Source: Capronia americana (taxonomy: Eukaryota; Ascomycota; Eurotiomycetes; Chaetothyriales; Herpotrichiellaceae). From it: DNA of 64,000 nucleotides. Positions 1-10,481 of the stretch are shown piece after piece. The stretch lies in assembly GCA_016110215.1 (NCBI GenBank), contig JADWQD010000018.1, forward strand, positions 806,001 to 870,000. Direction: 5' to 3'. The notes beneath the pieces were generated by a model, which did no database searches, was not told the origin of the DNA, and saw nothing but the letters and a program-made list of their open reading frames with translations. A program made the translations under genes and the position numbers. Every line of letters starts with the position of its first letter. Positions within the stretch are counted from its first letter, which is position 1.

Positions 1-192
1 GCCAGTTTCCTCGCCGTGTTCGATGTAAGGAAATGCAAAGACGCCAGTGGAAAAGAGATTGATCCCGAAGTCGATTTCCTTCCCGGGGTCATCAGTCACC
101 CAAAGCCGTTCAAGTGTGACATCAGACCAAGGTCGGCCCAGCATGAGAGATTGATCAGGAGTATTGAGGTTGAACATCCGTGGCCAGAGCAT
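1..192 (-). CDS. partial protein-coding exon running off the left edge, family not recognised
   Basis: A frame without stops runs on the minus strand from an ATG at 192 off the left edge (64 codons seen). It is rich in aromatic and acidic residues and reads like real protein, for example LMLGRPWSDVTLERLWVTDD near residue 17. A CAG acceptor at 210-208 would let the exon begin at 207 instead, so the ATG may be internal to a gene with an upstream exon. No family signature is visible and the 3' part is outside the window, so no function is proposed. Confidence 0.4.
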   Translation of the reverse strand, partial: MLWPRMFNLNTPDQSLMLGRPWSDVTLERLWVTDDPGKEIDFGINLFSTGVFAFPYIEHGEETG

Positions 193-1901
193 GGAGATGC
201 AAAGTATCTGGACTCGGCAACGGTGTAGTCAAACAGGCGACGAGGGGCTTGAGTTCTGGAGGATTTGAGAGTTCTGGGCTCGTTGATATGATTTTCGATG
301 GATCATGCAGACGGTGGCCGTGTCTTTCGGAGGGTTGGCATGCGTGACTGACTTGGTACACAAGCTGAGAACAATGTGCAAATGATAGGTCGGTAAAGAT
401 GAAGTGTGCGGGCGAGTCGATCCAAAGTGAAATATAGGAAAGCACAATTTGAAGGTTACGATTTTTTTTCCGGCTGATTTTCTCTAACCCAACTCTCACC
501 TCACGCACAAATGTCAAGCACGATCGAGCTGACTCCGACCGGTAGATTTCGCGACAACTCTTCCACCATCTGCCAGTGGCGTTACTGTAGCTGCTGTAAA
601 TGCGGGCAACCCTCAACCCTCCAACGCGAGTCGTATATGACAAAGTCGTCCACGTTGTCCCATCATCCCTTTCACCCAAGACCGAGCGGATGAGAACGTG
701 GAGGGGGAGGATACAATGAAGAAGAGGAAGGGCCGAAGCCGAAGATCGAGTTTGTGGATCGGGTAGGAGACCGATGGAAATCACCTGCTCGAATGTTTAG
801 TGTGTCATATGAAGAAGCGTAGCAATCGCCAGCCCAGCACCACTTCTCTAATGCTGGGTCAGAGAACCTCAAAGAACTGTCGCTTGTCATTGTGATCGAA
901 CCTGAGTATGGAAGGAGAAAGGAAAAGAGAGGTGGAAGGGGCGAAGGACAAGTTTGTGTACACGGAGACTCCTGCGCGCCGATCCACATCAATACAGACC
1001 AAGCCAATAGATCAGAAAGTCCTGATCCTGATCCTGAGGCTGTTCTCGGGCCGGAGGCCACCAAGCTGGCAGGTAGAGAAATCCAGGTGCCGGCATCGCG
1101 CTGGTCATGTTTGCATTCTTTGATTTTGTTGCATTGTCGGGGGATCCTGGAAAACACCTTTCAAAAGCGCTGCTGAGATCAAATCGGGCCGTGCTACCAA
1201 ATCGACCTGGGCAATGCCGACAGGCATCGTGGACCAGACGTGGGATTCAAGCCAATGCACTCCGATCTTCCACGAGAACATAGTAAGAATCGTCCGTATG
1301 TAGATATGTGAGACTGCCAGCTTGCAGCTTTGGAAGAAGCGTCGTCGTCGAGGGATCAGCCCGGGAGGATGGCGGCAGCAGCTCCATGGTCGTGACGTGG
1401 GGTTTCCACCACAGCGATACGGCGCTTCGGGCCACAACCACAAGGCCCGATGATGCACGCTTCGCAGTAGAACCAGCGCGCACTGGCAAGATGAGCACCA
1501 GGCAACGTGGCCTGCAGCTTCGGTGGCCTCGCACTCAACCTCTCCGGGTTACCTACCAACAGCTCGTGAAAACATTCTGACAGAGAAACACTACCTCCTA
1601 GCCATCGCCGCAGCATCATGCAAGATGTCCCGCTTGCGAAAACTGGCCGCAGTACAGCATGAGTGACAGCTTCACCGTGACTGAACAAGAGAAAGAAAAG
1701 AATGAAGTTTGAAAACAGAGTCCGAGTTCAAGAGGGGGGGTTGCCGGGTACAGCACCCGCCCATTGCAGCCTCGCCGGCTCAAAAATCCTGACCGCTGCG
1801 AACACGCCTCTTCCAACAACCTGCCTCGCATCCGAGAGCAGCTCAACGTACGTTCTTTCATCGTGGAGAGCCAGGAGGGAAAGCTTTAAGAAGCATTCAA
1901 C
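193..1901. other. 1.7 kb without a supportable gene
   Basis: Several short open frames exist on both strands, but none shows a family signature, a good start context or a splice pattern joining it to another frame. The stretch probably holds the 5' region of the left-edge gene and the promoter of the acyltransferase-like gene at 1902. Nothing else was seen. Confidence 0.5.
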
Positions 1902-3713
1902 ATGTCAGCACAACCGGTCTGGCTAGAAGGCTATGCTACAGACCGATATGACTGGGCGCCTATGAGTACTCGCCCGGCTTTCTACCGACGCATTGGCGTT
2001 GTTGAAAGCCTCTTTAACACAGACGGTATAGATTTCGAAGGCAGGGCGGATCTCACCATCCACTTGCACGTCGAGGCGAGGACTTCCTTGACTCTAGAAG
2101 CACTGAGAGCTCGCATCTGGCTTGTCTGGAGCATCATGCGGCAGAAGCATGTTTTGCTCTCTAGCAGGGTGGCCACCGCAGTCGATGTGTTTCCGCATTT
2201 GTTCCCGGATACTCCTTCGGACCGCTTCTACGTCTTCGAACCAAGTCAAGACGTCGAATCAATGCGGGAAGAGGCGTCTCGGCACATGGTTTTTGTTGAG
2301 GATCACTATCCACAGGTCAATAGTGATGAGTTCTTTGTCCACACGCTGAACTCCAGCCGGAACATTGATGAATCCAAAGCTTTGAGCAAGCTCTATGTCA
2401 TGCCAATTGGATGCGACCAGGGAGGCCTTTATCAACTTCACTTCATGTTCATCGCCGGGCATGAAATCGTCGATGGTCTCACTTCGATGCGCTGGATGTC
2501 GGATTTTATCGACCTCTTGAATCGGTCAGAAGACCAGCTTCTATTTGAGACTCAGAAGCTATGCGCTGCATCACCTGTCGAACGACTCCCTCCCGCACAG
2601 GAATCCCTATACCCTCCCGTGCCCGGATCTTGCGCCCGACAACGATGGTCCTGGCTCCTTACTCGCATTCTGCGACACACTCGCCGACCACCGCCTCCCT
2701 CATTCCAAAATCCACTCCGACGGCAAACACCACTCACCGAAGCCACTGTTCTCGAACCTAAGTTCTCAAAAGTCATCGACTATTCACGCACACCGCCTCT
2801 GAACACGTACCCTCTACGAGCACTCCTAAGCGGCTCATCCACAAAACGCCTATCCAGAATATGCCGCTCCGCAAGGATTAGCATCGGAAGCGGCTGTTTT
2901 GCCCTCGTAGCTGTCGTCATGATGCTCCTTGAAGAGCGGCGCAACCCTTCCATTCCACCACACCAACGGGCCCCCTTCGTCGGCTCCTTCCCAATAAATC
3001 CACGCCCGTTCCTCACCGGCGCACTCACAACAGGCAAAGAGGACAGCCTCGTGCTCGCCTTCAGCGACGGAATCACTCTTCCCTTCCTCCCTAGCAACCT
3101 CGACCTCGAGGGCAGGATTCGCCTGCTCGGCAAACAAGCACACCGCCAACTCCGCCAGTACCAGAAGCGCCCGAGGAGTCTGGCCGGGGAATTCCAACTC
3201 GGCTCCCGGAGCCCCACCCAACTCATCCCATTGTTGTACCTGAACACCATGGAGTATCTCGAGAGGAAGAGCCAACCTGGCAGACGACGCGGTTGGGCCA
3301 TCCAAGGTACATACCCGGCGCGGCAAAGTTCACTGGCAACATGCGGCGTGAGTTCAGTCGGCGATCGTGGATCCATCATCTCGTCGGGCAAGTACGACAC
3401 GGGCAAATTGCCCCCGCCAGGGAAGTTGGTAGCAGACTTTCGGAACCTGGAAACAACCGTGCGGGCCCGGGACGGGGAGTTCCTGGTCGGCGTTGTCGGT
3501 GACAAGGACCGCCTCAGATTCGGCGTCAGCTATGACGGATGTGGTATTGATCCTGACTTGGCGGACGAGTGGAAGACTACCATCGAAAGCATCTTGGATG
3601 GCCTAGAGCCGCCTCCACCGGAGCGAGCGGAGGATACGAGCACGGAAACGGACAAAATCGGCGTGGATAGTCTGCCTGGAATCGGAGACTCGCGCCGTCT
3701 TTCCAGGCTCTAG
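1902..3713 (+). CDS. stand-alone condensation/CoA-acyltransferase-like protein (HxxxDG)
   Basis: Single-exon gene of 603 residues from ATG 1902. Residues 187-192 (H-E-I-V-D-G) fit the HxxxDG active-site motif of the CoA-dependent acyltransferase superfamily (NRPS condensation domains, alcohol acetyltransferases, trichothecene acyltransferases), and the hydrophobic stretch before it (HFMFIAG) fits the strand carrying that His. The length suits a two-lobed enzyme of this fold. The second lobe is less conserved and I do not see a clear DFGWG-type motif. No carrier-protein or adenylation domain is attached. The family transfers acyl groups to hydroxyl or amino groups; the substrate cannot be read from the sequence. 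It lies upstream of ILV2, in convergent orientation. The superfamily is fairly sure, the reaction is not. Confidence 0.7.
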   Translation: MSAQPVWLEGYATDRYDWAPMSTRPAFYRRIGVVESLFNTDGIDFEGRADLTIHLHVEARTSLTLEALRARIWLVWSIMRQKHVLLSSRVATAVDVFPHLFPDTPSDRFYVFEPSQDVESMREEASRHMVFVEDHYPQVNSDEFFVHTLNSSRNIDESKALSKLYVMPIGCDQGGLYQLHFMFIAGHEIVDGLTSMRWMSDFIDLLNRSEDQLLFETQKLCAASPVERLPPAQESLYPPVPGSCARQRWSWLLTRILRHTRRPPPPSFQNPLRRQTPLTEATVLEPKFSKVIDYSRTPPLNTYPLRALLSGSSTKRLSRICRSARISIGSGCFALVAVVMMLLEERRNPSIPPHQRAPFVGSFPINPRPFLTGALTTGKEDSLVLAFSDGITLPFLPSNLDLEGRIRLLGKQAHRQLRQYQKRPRSLAGEFQLGSRSPTQLIPLLYLNTMEYLERKSQPGRRRGWAIQGTYPARQSSLATCGVSSVGDRGSIISSGKYDTGKLPPPGKLVADFRNLETTVRARDGEFLVGVVGDKDRLRFGVSYDGCGIDPDLADEWKTTIESILDGLEPPPPERAEDTSTETDKIGVDSLPGIGDSRRLSRL

Positions 3714-4115
3714 GTAGAAGTTCAGAAAATGTGAAGAATGTTCATACTGTATTGCGTGCCGCTTTCCCATGTCTGCAAGACACTGGGAGCTGACATTTCA
3801 AGCTTTTTGCCGCGGCGCTGTCCAAACGAGAACTTTTCCTAAACACTACACGGCTCCCCATGCATCCATCCCACTGTGGCCACCGGCCAGCTTTTGCTTT
3901 TATGGAAACCTCGTCTCGCCTGGTCTCGTCCCGACGCAGACAGCTGCACAAGAGACGGTGAGAGCTGTTCGCTAGAAATCATGAAACGAATGCGTATGCT
4001 CGCCTATACAGATTGGCGGGTGACGCCTGACATGTGATGGTGATGGTGATGTGATGGTGAAGGGCGGGAAATGGCGACACAGTGAGCGCCAATCGATTAT
4101 ATAATTGCGATCGGA
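3714..4115. other. convergent intergenic region with TGATGG repeats
   Basis: This is the 3' space between two converging genes. It contains a short imperfect TGATGG/TGATG repeat at about 4036-4061 and no plausible reading frame. Confidence 0.6.
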
Positions 4116-6379
4116 TCAATGGCCCGACCGCTGCTTCATGACGGCTCTCCGCTCCTTTTCCTTGGCTAGAGTGGCGCGGGAAGAATAAGAGTCAGCAAAC
4201 ATCACTTTAGACAAGAGTTGCGAAAAATGAAAACAGAATGAGCATCTCAGATATATGCGTGCATGCATGACGTACCTTCGTCGTAGACCAAAAACTCGTG
4301 GAGGCCCTTCCCGGCCGGGACCATAGGCAGGACCGGCACCTTCTTGTCAGTAATGACTTCGAGAAGAGCGGGACCGTCGCCGGACTCTTCGATCAACCAC
4401 CTGAGACTGGCCTCCACGTCGGCGGGCTTGAGACATCTCCGTGCCTGCACGCCCATGGCCTCTGCGAGCTTGACGAAGTCGGGGTTCTTCTGGTGCGTGT
4501 GGGCGAATCTATCTTCGTAGAACAAGGACTGCCACTGCGTGACCATGCCTTGCTCCTCATTGTTCAGGACGATGACCTTGACGCCGATCTGGAATTGATT
4601 CGCCGTGCTGAGTTCCGTGAGGGTCATGTTGAAGGAGGCGTCGCCGTCGATGTCAATGACAAGAGCGTCCGGCCGGGCGACCTTTGCGCCAATGGCGGCG
4701 GGCAAGCCGTAGCCCATGGTGCCCAGACCTCCCGAGGTGACCATCGTCCTGGGGTGTCGCCACCGGAAATGCTGCGCCGTCCACATCTGATGTTGACCCA
4801 CGCCCGTCGCGATAATGGTCTTGTCCTTCCTGTGGGCCGTCATGTTGGAGAGCTTCTCGATAAACTGCTGCGGCTTGATCAGGCCGTCGGGTGTTTCCTT
4901 CTCGTAGCTGCTCAAGGGGAATCGCGCCTTCCAGTCATTGATCTGAGCAAACCATTCGGGTCGGTCCTTCACCGCTTTGACCTTGGGCACCAGCTCGGCT
5001 AGGTTGGCCGTCACGTCGCCCACCACTGCCTCCGTTGCTTGCACCACCTTGTTGATGTTCTTGGGCATGATTTCAAAGTGAACGATCCCTCCGCGCTTCT
5101 CGGCCGCGGCGGCCTTTGCTTGCGGTGCAAATTTGCCGACACTGAGCGTCACGCGGTCGTCGAACCGCGCGCCCAGGGCGATGATGAGATCTGCTTCCTG
5201 CATCGCCATGTTGGCATAAGCGGAACCGTGCATACCGAGCATATGCAGGGCCTTGGGATCAAGTTCGTCAAACCCGCCGAGACCCTGGAGGGTCGTGGTT
5301 ACAGGTATGCAGGCCTTGTCGGCCAATTCTTTCAGAAGCTTAGGACCGTCAGGGGAGCCCATGACGCCCTGGCCGGCATAGATGATCGGTTTCTTCGCAA
5401 TGTCAATAAGTTGGGCCACGCGGGCGATGCTGCGATCCAACTGTTTCCTAGACAGAGCTCTCGCCGCCAAAGTGGCGGCTGAGGGATGTGCGGGTAGGGT
5501 CGATTGTGTAGGTATGGGTCTTCGCAGAATGCCAGCCGTCACATCCTTGGGCAAGTCGACAAGGACTGGCCCAGGACGTCCCGAGGTTGCAATCTCGAAC
5601 GCCTCTTTTATCCTCATGGGCAGTTCGGCCACGTTCTTGACCAAGACATTCCATTTCGTGCAAGGTCTTGATATGCCGACGACGTCGGCTTCTTGGAAAG
5701 CGTCGGTGCCAATAGCGCTTGTCACCACCTGGCCGCAGAAGACGATCATGGGCGTGCCGTCTGAAAAGGCGTCTTGCATCGGCGTTATAACATTGGTGGC
5801 ACCGGGGCCAGAAGTTACGAGAACGACACCGGGTTTGCCTGAAGCTCGGGCATAGCCTTCTGCCATATGACCGGCGCCCTGTTCATGTTTGGGAAGGATA
5901 AATTCAAAGTGTTTGGAATTGTAGATGGCGTCGAAAACTGGGAGGATAGCACCACCAGGATAGCCAAAGATATGTTTCACACCTTGCCGCAGCATCATTT
6001 CGTGGAAGATTTCTCCTCCGCTGAGACCCACAAAGGAGTCGTCGAGCTCAGGCATTTGCCTGTTGACGAGAGGGGAGGGTTCATTTCGGCGAAAGTCGTG
6101 ATTGAAAGCGGGACTGGGGAGAGGTCGGCTGCTTCTGCTCACGGGTCAGTGCATCTGACACATAGTAGTCCAGTGCTGTACAACGTACTGTGCTGGAGCG
6201 GCCGCAGTCGTCGCAGGCCTTTTTGAGTGCTCGGGTGAGGATTTCGAAGATTTTCGGTAGGGTGAGAGAGCTGCTGCTGGAGTGGTGGAGGAAAATGATT
6301 GTGAGCACGAGGGTCTCCGTCGGGATATTGAGCGCATGGCGCTGGAGCCAGGCCGTATGGCCGTCATCTTGGTCGCCAT
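4116..6379 (-). CDS. ILV2: acetolactate synthase (AHAS) catalytic subunit, mitochondrial
   Basis: Three exons: 6379-6189, 6134-4276, 4165-4116 (699 residues). The enzyme condenses two pyruvates, or pyruvate and 2-oxobutyrate, in the first common step of valine, leucine and isoleucine synthesis in mitochondria, using ThDP, FAD and Mg. Seen: an Arg/Ser-rich N-terminus without acidic residues in the first 45 (targeting peptide), the catalytic-Glu region HEQGAGHMAEGYARA, and the ThDP motif starting IDGDASFN and ending NNEEQGMV. The start has context CACCATGG. The last exon was found by homology: the frame reaches YDE, meets a GTACGT donor, and resumes after TAG as KEKERRAVMKQRSGH. Three in-frame acceptors (GAG, CAG, CAG) are possible for intron 1; branch point CTGAC. 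Residue 201 is Val where yeast and plant enzymes have the sulfonylurea-site Pro; the Trp and Ala inhibitor-site residues are conserved. Confidence 0.95.
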
Positions 6380-6789
6380 GGTGCCTGGCAAGGTCGGTGG
6401 GAAGAATGGGAAAGTCAGTACTGCACGTATGGACAGAGAAATAAGATCTAGAAGAATTATGAGTCAGGTGAGTGTGAGTGCTGGAGGTTCGGAAGTGGGA
6501 GTGGTATGCGGGAGCGATCTCAATCTGCCATTTTTGCCCTTGATTTTGCGGAGAAGGAGGGCAAGCCAATCATGATTCAGTGGGTGGGGCCGATGTCGCT
6601 CTTGGCAGCCACCAGACGAATCCAGAGCTTCGGCCACGCACCAACCACAATTATTCCGTTGTCAATCCGCCACCAAGTTTTCCGAAGACACAAAGATTCC
6701 CGAAGACACCAGGCGCGGGAAATGCTTTCCTTAGGTCCGGCATCGACACCCTTGGGGCTTTCGTACAGTCTATAATTTGGGTACACTCA
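6380..6789. promoter_or_regulatory. ILV2 upstream region, after the allantoicase gene
   Basis: About 410 bp lie between the allantoicase stop and the ILV2 start, both genes on the minus strand. It must hold the ILV2 promoter. No CCGG-N2-CCGG Leu3-type site was recognised. Confidence 0.4.
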
Positions 6790-7980
6790 CTATGCCCTTC
6801 GTCCAAATATCCTCAACCTCTTGACACCCCCGTCTGGTATGATGGTCATCTTCACATGCGTCCAAACGTGGCCTTCGGGGGGCTCCGAAACCACCAACTG
6901 CTGGCCTTCGAAAACATGCTCGTAGTCCGCTTGACAAGGCTGCTCGCCCTTCACCAGCTCGGTCCACGCTTTGTCGTCTGCTTTCGGGTCAGCTTCGGTT
7001 CCCAAAGCCGCCTTCGCAACCTCGGTCGCCCACGCCTCAACTTTGACAGCACGGGGGAAGTTCCCTCGGAAGTCCTTGGTATCGACGACCACCTTTTCAA
7101 TCTTCCGTCCCTTCAACCCTAACTTGATGATAGCCCAGTCCGTATGACCCTTGACTCTGCTCCTCGCGGTTTCCCAGCCATCTCCCATATCCTTCCCTCG
7201 TCCAGGCAGGACCAGGTAATGCTTCCCACCGAAATGCTGGTCCGAGCATTCAATAGCGACACCGCCATTCAGCGCCGCGGCCAGGTCCTCCTGCGGCCTC
7301 TCCTCTTGGCCAGCTGTCACACTGGCGGGCAGCGATGGGGGAACGACGGTGCCATAAACCCGTAACCGCGCGATTCCTCCGTCCGGATACTGCTTTAACC
7401 GTAGATGCGTGAACTCCTTGCCTTGCACAGCCGGACCAGACAGTTTCCATGTCTGCCGTTGTGAAGGGCCGCATTTACTGGGCGGCAGGATCTCGCTCCA
7501 GCCCTTGAAATCCTCCTTCTCGACACCACTGCCTTCCTCTTCCTCTTTCGCCAACGAGCACCCGTCCAGCCCTGCCAGCGGTGCTTCATTGCCGTTGAAG
7601 TACGCCGTGTCCACCTCCACGGCGTCTATCCTGGCCACGCAGCCGAGCTTGATCACCACCCAATCGTACTCGCTGGGATTATGTCTCCGTGTTTCCCAGC
7701 CATCGTACCATGCGCCCGTATGTACAAACACTCCGGGTTTGCGGACCGGAGGCGTAGGAGTGAGCAAATTGGAGGCCGAGGCAAAGTATTCGTCCGAGAA
7801 AGAGAGGATCGACGCTCCAAGCACGGTCGTGGTGATGTTTGTGGAAGACGAGAACGTCGTGTCTATCAAGGACGCCGGGACAGGTGTCACCGTGACGTTG
7901 GCTGTTGACGACGTGCTCGACGGCAGACCTCGGTCGACGACAGCCTCCACAAGGGTGTGCGGTTGGATGTTGACTTCCAT
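6790..7980 (-). CDS. allantoicase (allantoate amidinohydrolase)
   Basis: Single exon of 396 residues. It hydrolyses allantoate to ureidoglycolate and urea in purine catabolism, giving nitrogen from uric acid and allantoin. The family's two tandem jelly-roll repeats are visible: repeat 1 with HTGAWYDGWETRRHN followed by YDWVVIKLG, repeat 2 with GDGWETARSR followed by TDWAIIKLG; each closes with a PDGG-rLR-v-G pattern. The frame is open upstream but only with non-ATG codons, so the first ATG (7980, MEVNIQPH) is taken. The N-terminal 50 residues, rich in Ser/Thr/Val, are less conserved. No other purine-catabolism gene is near, as is common in filamentous fungi. Confidence 0.93.
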   Translation of the reverse strand: MEVNIQPHTLVEAVVDRGLPSSTSSTANVTVTPVPASLIDTTFSSSTNITTTVLGASILSFSDEYFASASNLLTPTPPVRKPGVFVHTGAWYDGWETRRHNPSEYDWVVIKLGCVARIDAVEVDTAYFNGNEAPLAGLDGCSLAKEEEEGSGVEKEDFKGWSEILPPSKCGPSQRQTWKLSGPAVQGKEFTHLRLKQYPDGGIARLRVYGTVVPPSLPASVTAGQEERPQEDLAAALNGGVAIECSDQHFGGKHYLVLPGRGKDMGDGWETARSRVKGHTDWAIIKLGLKGRKIEKVVVDTKDFRGNFPRAVKVEAWATEVAKAALGTEADPKADDKAWTELVKGEQPCQADYEHVFEGQQLVVSEPPEGHVWTHVKMTIIPDGGVKRLRIFGRRA

Positions 7981-8852
7981 GATGGTTGGATGTCCAAGAG
8001 GAGTAGTGCGCGTGAGATCAGTGAGTGTGTAGACAGTAAGAAACACACGCGCAATCTGCTTCAATCTTCGGCTGGGAGACGACAAAGGAAGGCTAGGAGA
8101 GCAAAGGTTTTATGCTGCGCTCTAGAAGGATATCGGGGAATTTAAACAACTCGAGATTCAAGTGCGCAGGTCAAATTTTCTCAACATGCCAATCTGCTTT
8201 ACTCGATACAAACTGCAAAGCAAATCCGGTCACGGAGGAGGCCGACTCGAAAGATGGTCGAGGAAAAGATTTCCCCGCTTATCACCCTTTTGTCCCCCGC
8301 TTTCACATGTGACTGATCGATTGATCGCGTGCTTTACTCGAAGTGCCCCGTACTCGTACGAATAGAGTACGCTTGGGCGAGGCTGGCAACTTCTGATGTT
8401 GAATAAAGCGCTGGCTACCTAGGTACTGTGGTAGCTTCAGTCTCCTGGTCTTCGGGCTTTTGAGTCTACTGGCTAAGTTTGCTGACAACGTGAACGGGTG
8501 AAAGAACACATCCGCCGCATAATGTGGTACCAATGCCTTGTCCCCTTCATTCCCACCGATCGATTCTCTCTAACACCGTCCTCTTGTGACATACCCTGAA
8601 CCACCCCCGAATTCGAAACAAACATTGATACCCTGGTATTCGTGTCCTCATCCTGTACCCAGCTCCGGAAAACGCCTCACCAAGATCAACAAATGTCAGG
8701 TCTATCCTTTTCTATCCAAACTCCGGCGCCAAAGATAGTTCATCGAATTCGTAAGTTTACTTGAGCGAGCAACAGAGGGCGATTATCTGAGAGGATCCAC
8801 TGGCCATGCTCTTTTCAGGCAAGTGTCGTGGTTCGATGCCGACAAAGGTGTT
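7981..8852. other. allantoicase promoter and 3' end of the DHA1 transporter gene
   Basis: About 870 bp without a supportable gene. I looked for a UaY-type TCGG-N6-CCGA site and did not find one; GATA cores occur but are too short to claim. Confidence 0.4.
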
Positions 8853-10481
8853 TCATACACCTTCTTGTCCACCTTTCTCGATCGCCTTCTCCGCAGCCTT
8901 ATCCCTTCTCTTCTTCTTTTTCCTGTCGTCAACAGCATGTCTCCAATTCTCACCCCACACGGTCGTCGCCCACACGCCGACCGCAGTGACAACCAGGAAG
9001 CCAGCAGATATCGTGCTGTACCAGCCAACACCGATCGCCTCAATTGCTGGCAGACAGGTGGCGGACCCGAGTGCAGCAAACGCATATCGAATCATGTAAT
9101 TCCCCGCGACAACCTCCGCAGATCGGCCCTTTGCTTGCATCACATCCAGACAGTACGTGTTGAGGCTCGGGAAACAGAACAGTTGTGCGACACCCTGGAC
9201 GAACATGGCAGCCACCGGCAAAGGAACGCCTCCGACTGCCTTCTCCACCGACCAACCATAGATGAGCATGCAAGCAGGAATGATACCGCCGATGAATGCG
9301 TAGCACGACCGCAGGCGGTCCTCAGACACTCGACGATTCTTCTTGCGAATCCACTTCTTGACAATGTGGTCAGCCCAGCGTCCGCCAAAAAAAGTGCCTA
9401 GCAAATACCCACAGCCGGGGGCAATGTAGAACAGACCAGATTGGATCGGTGATGTGAGATGGAAGCGTGGATTAAGCACAAAACGGATTGGCGTAAGCAG
9501 GGAGTACATATTGAACACTAGGGAGCTCGACGCCAGCCCCGCGATGATCAGGTTTGGGTATGAGAAGAGCAATATCGACACGCGGAGAGGCGACACCCAG
9601 TGTAGAATGTGCAGCGTCCTCTGCTTCCGCGAATACTCCCGAAGCTCATCGATCTTCTTCTCAGGAATTGTCTCCGGCAGTAATAAAATGACCATAACCG
9701 CGGCGAGCCCTCCGAGTGCTGACTGTAACCAGAAAATATCTCTCCACGATCGGAACGTCACGATGATGCCGCCGATGAACGGCCCAAAAGCGGGTCCAAT
9801 AAGCGTCCCCGACAAGAACCAGCTCAGCGCTGTAGCTCGGTGCGTTGGGGTGTAGATGTCTCCAAGGCAAGACGTCCCAACGATCAGGAAGGCGGTCCCT
9901 TGGTATGCTGTGAGGACTCGGAAGATGAAGTATGAAGCCAGGTTAGGTGCTAGAGCGGTGCCGATGCTGAAGGCAAAGAATAGGATTGCTGTGATAATGC
10001 AGCACCATCGACGGCCGTAGATCGTCGAAATCGGGCCCCACAAGCTCGGCGACAGACCCATGAAAATCAGATAAAGCGCATTGGACAAGTTGATGATACT
10101 GCCGCTGGTGTTATAGGTTGCTGCCACTTCAGGGATGGCGGCGAGGATGGTTGTGGAAGAAATAGGTGCGAGGAAGCCGCATAACGACAGCACGCTGGTG
10201 ATGACAATTTTCCGTCGTTCGCTAAAGCGTTCATACTGGGCAGCGTTGGCCTCAACATATGAGCTGTCACGGCTAGGTACGCCTTGAATCTCGTGCGCAG
10301 AGATAGTCGAACGTATGCGTGCTAGATCTGGCTTCTCGCCCCTGAGTCGGTCTTTCGCCTCGGCTGTCGGCGTTCTCTCAAGATCAAGTGGAGCGGATTG
10401 GTATGAATGCGATGAAACGGGACGGATCTCGGCGGCGCCGTGGTCATCTTCAATGTTGTCATGGTGAAGCTCGCCCGTCAT
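8853..10481 (-). CDS. MFS drug:H+ antiporter, DHA1 (12-TM) family
   Basis: Single exon, 542 residues, ATG at 10481. It has a cytosolic N-terminal tail of about 90 residues, then 12 hydrophobic segments. Family motifs: GPISTIYGRRW (motif A after TM2) and SGTLIGPAFGPFIGGII (motif C of antiporters, TM5). The tail ends in a cluster of Lys/Arg. The closest characterised group by pattern is the QDR/AQR/DTR polyamine, weak-acid and drug exporters of yeast. Expected role: proton-driven export at the plasma membrane; substrate unknown. The 4CL-like gene lies upstream on the same strand about 1 kb away. Confidence 0.9.
   Translation of the reverse strand: MTGELHHDNIEDDHGAAEIRPVSSHSYQSAPLDLERTPTAEAKDRLRGEKPDLARIRSTISAHEIQGVPSRDSSYVEANAAQYERFSERRKIVITSVLSLCGFLAPISSTTILAAIPEVAATYNTSGSIINLSNALYLIFMGLSPSLWGPISTIYGRRWCCIITAILFFAFSIGTALAPNLASYFIFRVLTAYQGTAFLIVGTSCLGDIYTPTHRATALSWFLSGTLIGPAFGPFIGGIIVTFRSWRDIFWLQSALGGLAAVMVILLLPETIPEKKIDELREYSRKQRTLHILHWVSPLRVSILLFSYPNLIIAGLASSSLVFNMYSLLTPIRFVLNPRFHLTSPIQSGLFYIAPGCGYLLGTFFGGRWADHIVKKWIRKKNRRVSEDRLRSCYAFIGGIIPACMLIYGWSVEKAVGGVPLPVAAMFVQGVAQLFCFPSLNTYCLDVMQAKGRSAEVVAGNYMIRYAFAALGSATCLPAIEAIGVGWYSTISAGFLVVTAVGVWATTVWGENWRHAVDDRKKKKRRDKAAEKAIEKGGQEGV

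Noticed and set aside
2780..3505. 241-codon frame antisense to the acyltransferase-like gene
   Set aside because: Arg/Ser-rich shadow; the plus-strand frame has the HxxxDG motif and a proper start.
4298..5855. Open frames antisense to ILV2
   Set aside because: Shadows of the strongly biased ILV2 codons; no independent signals.
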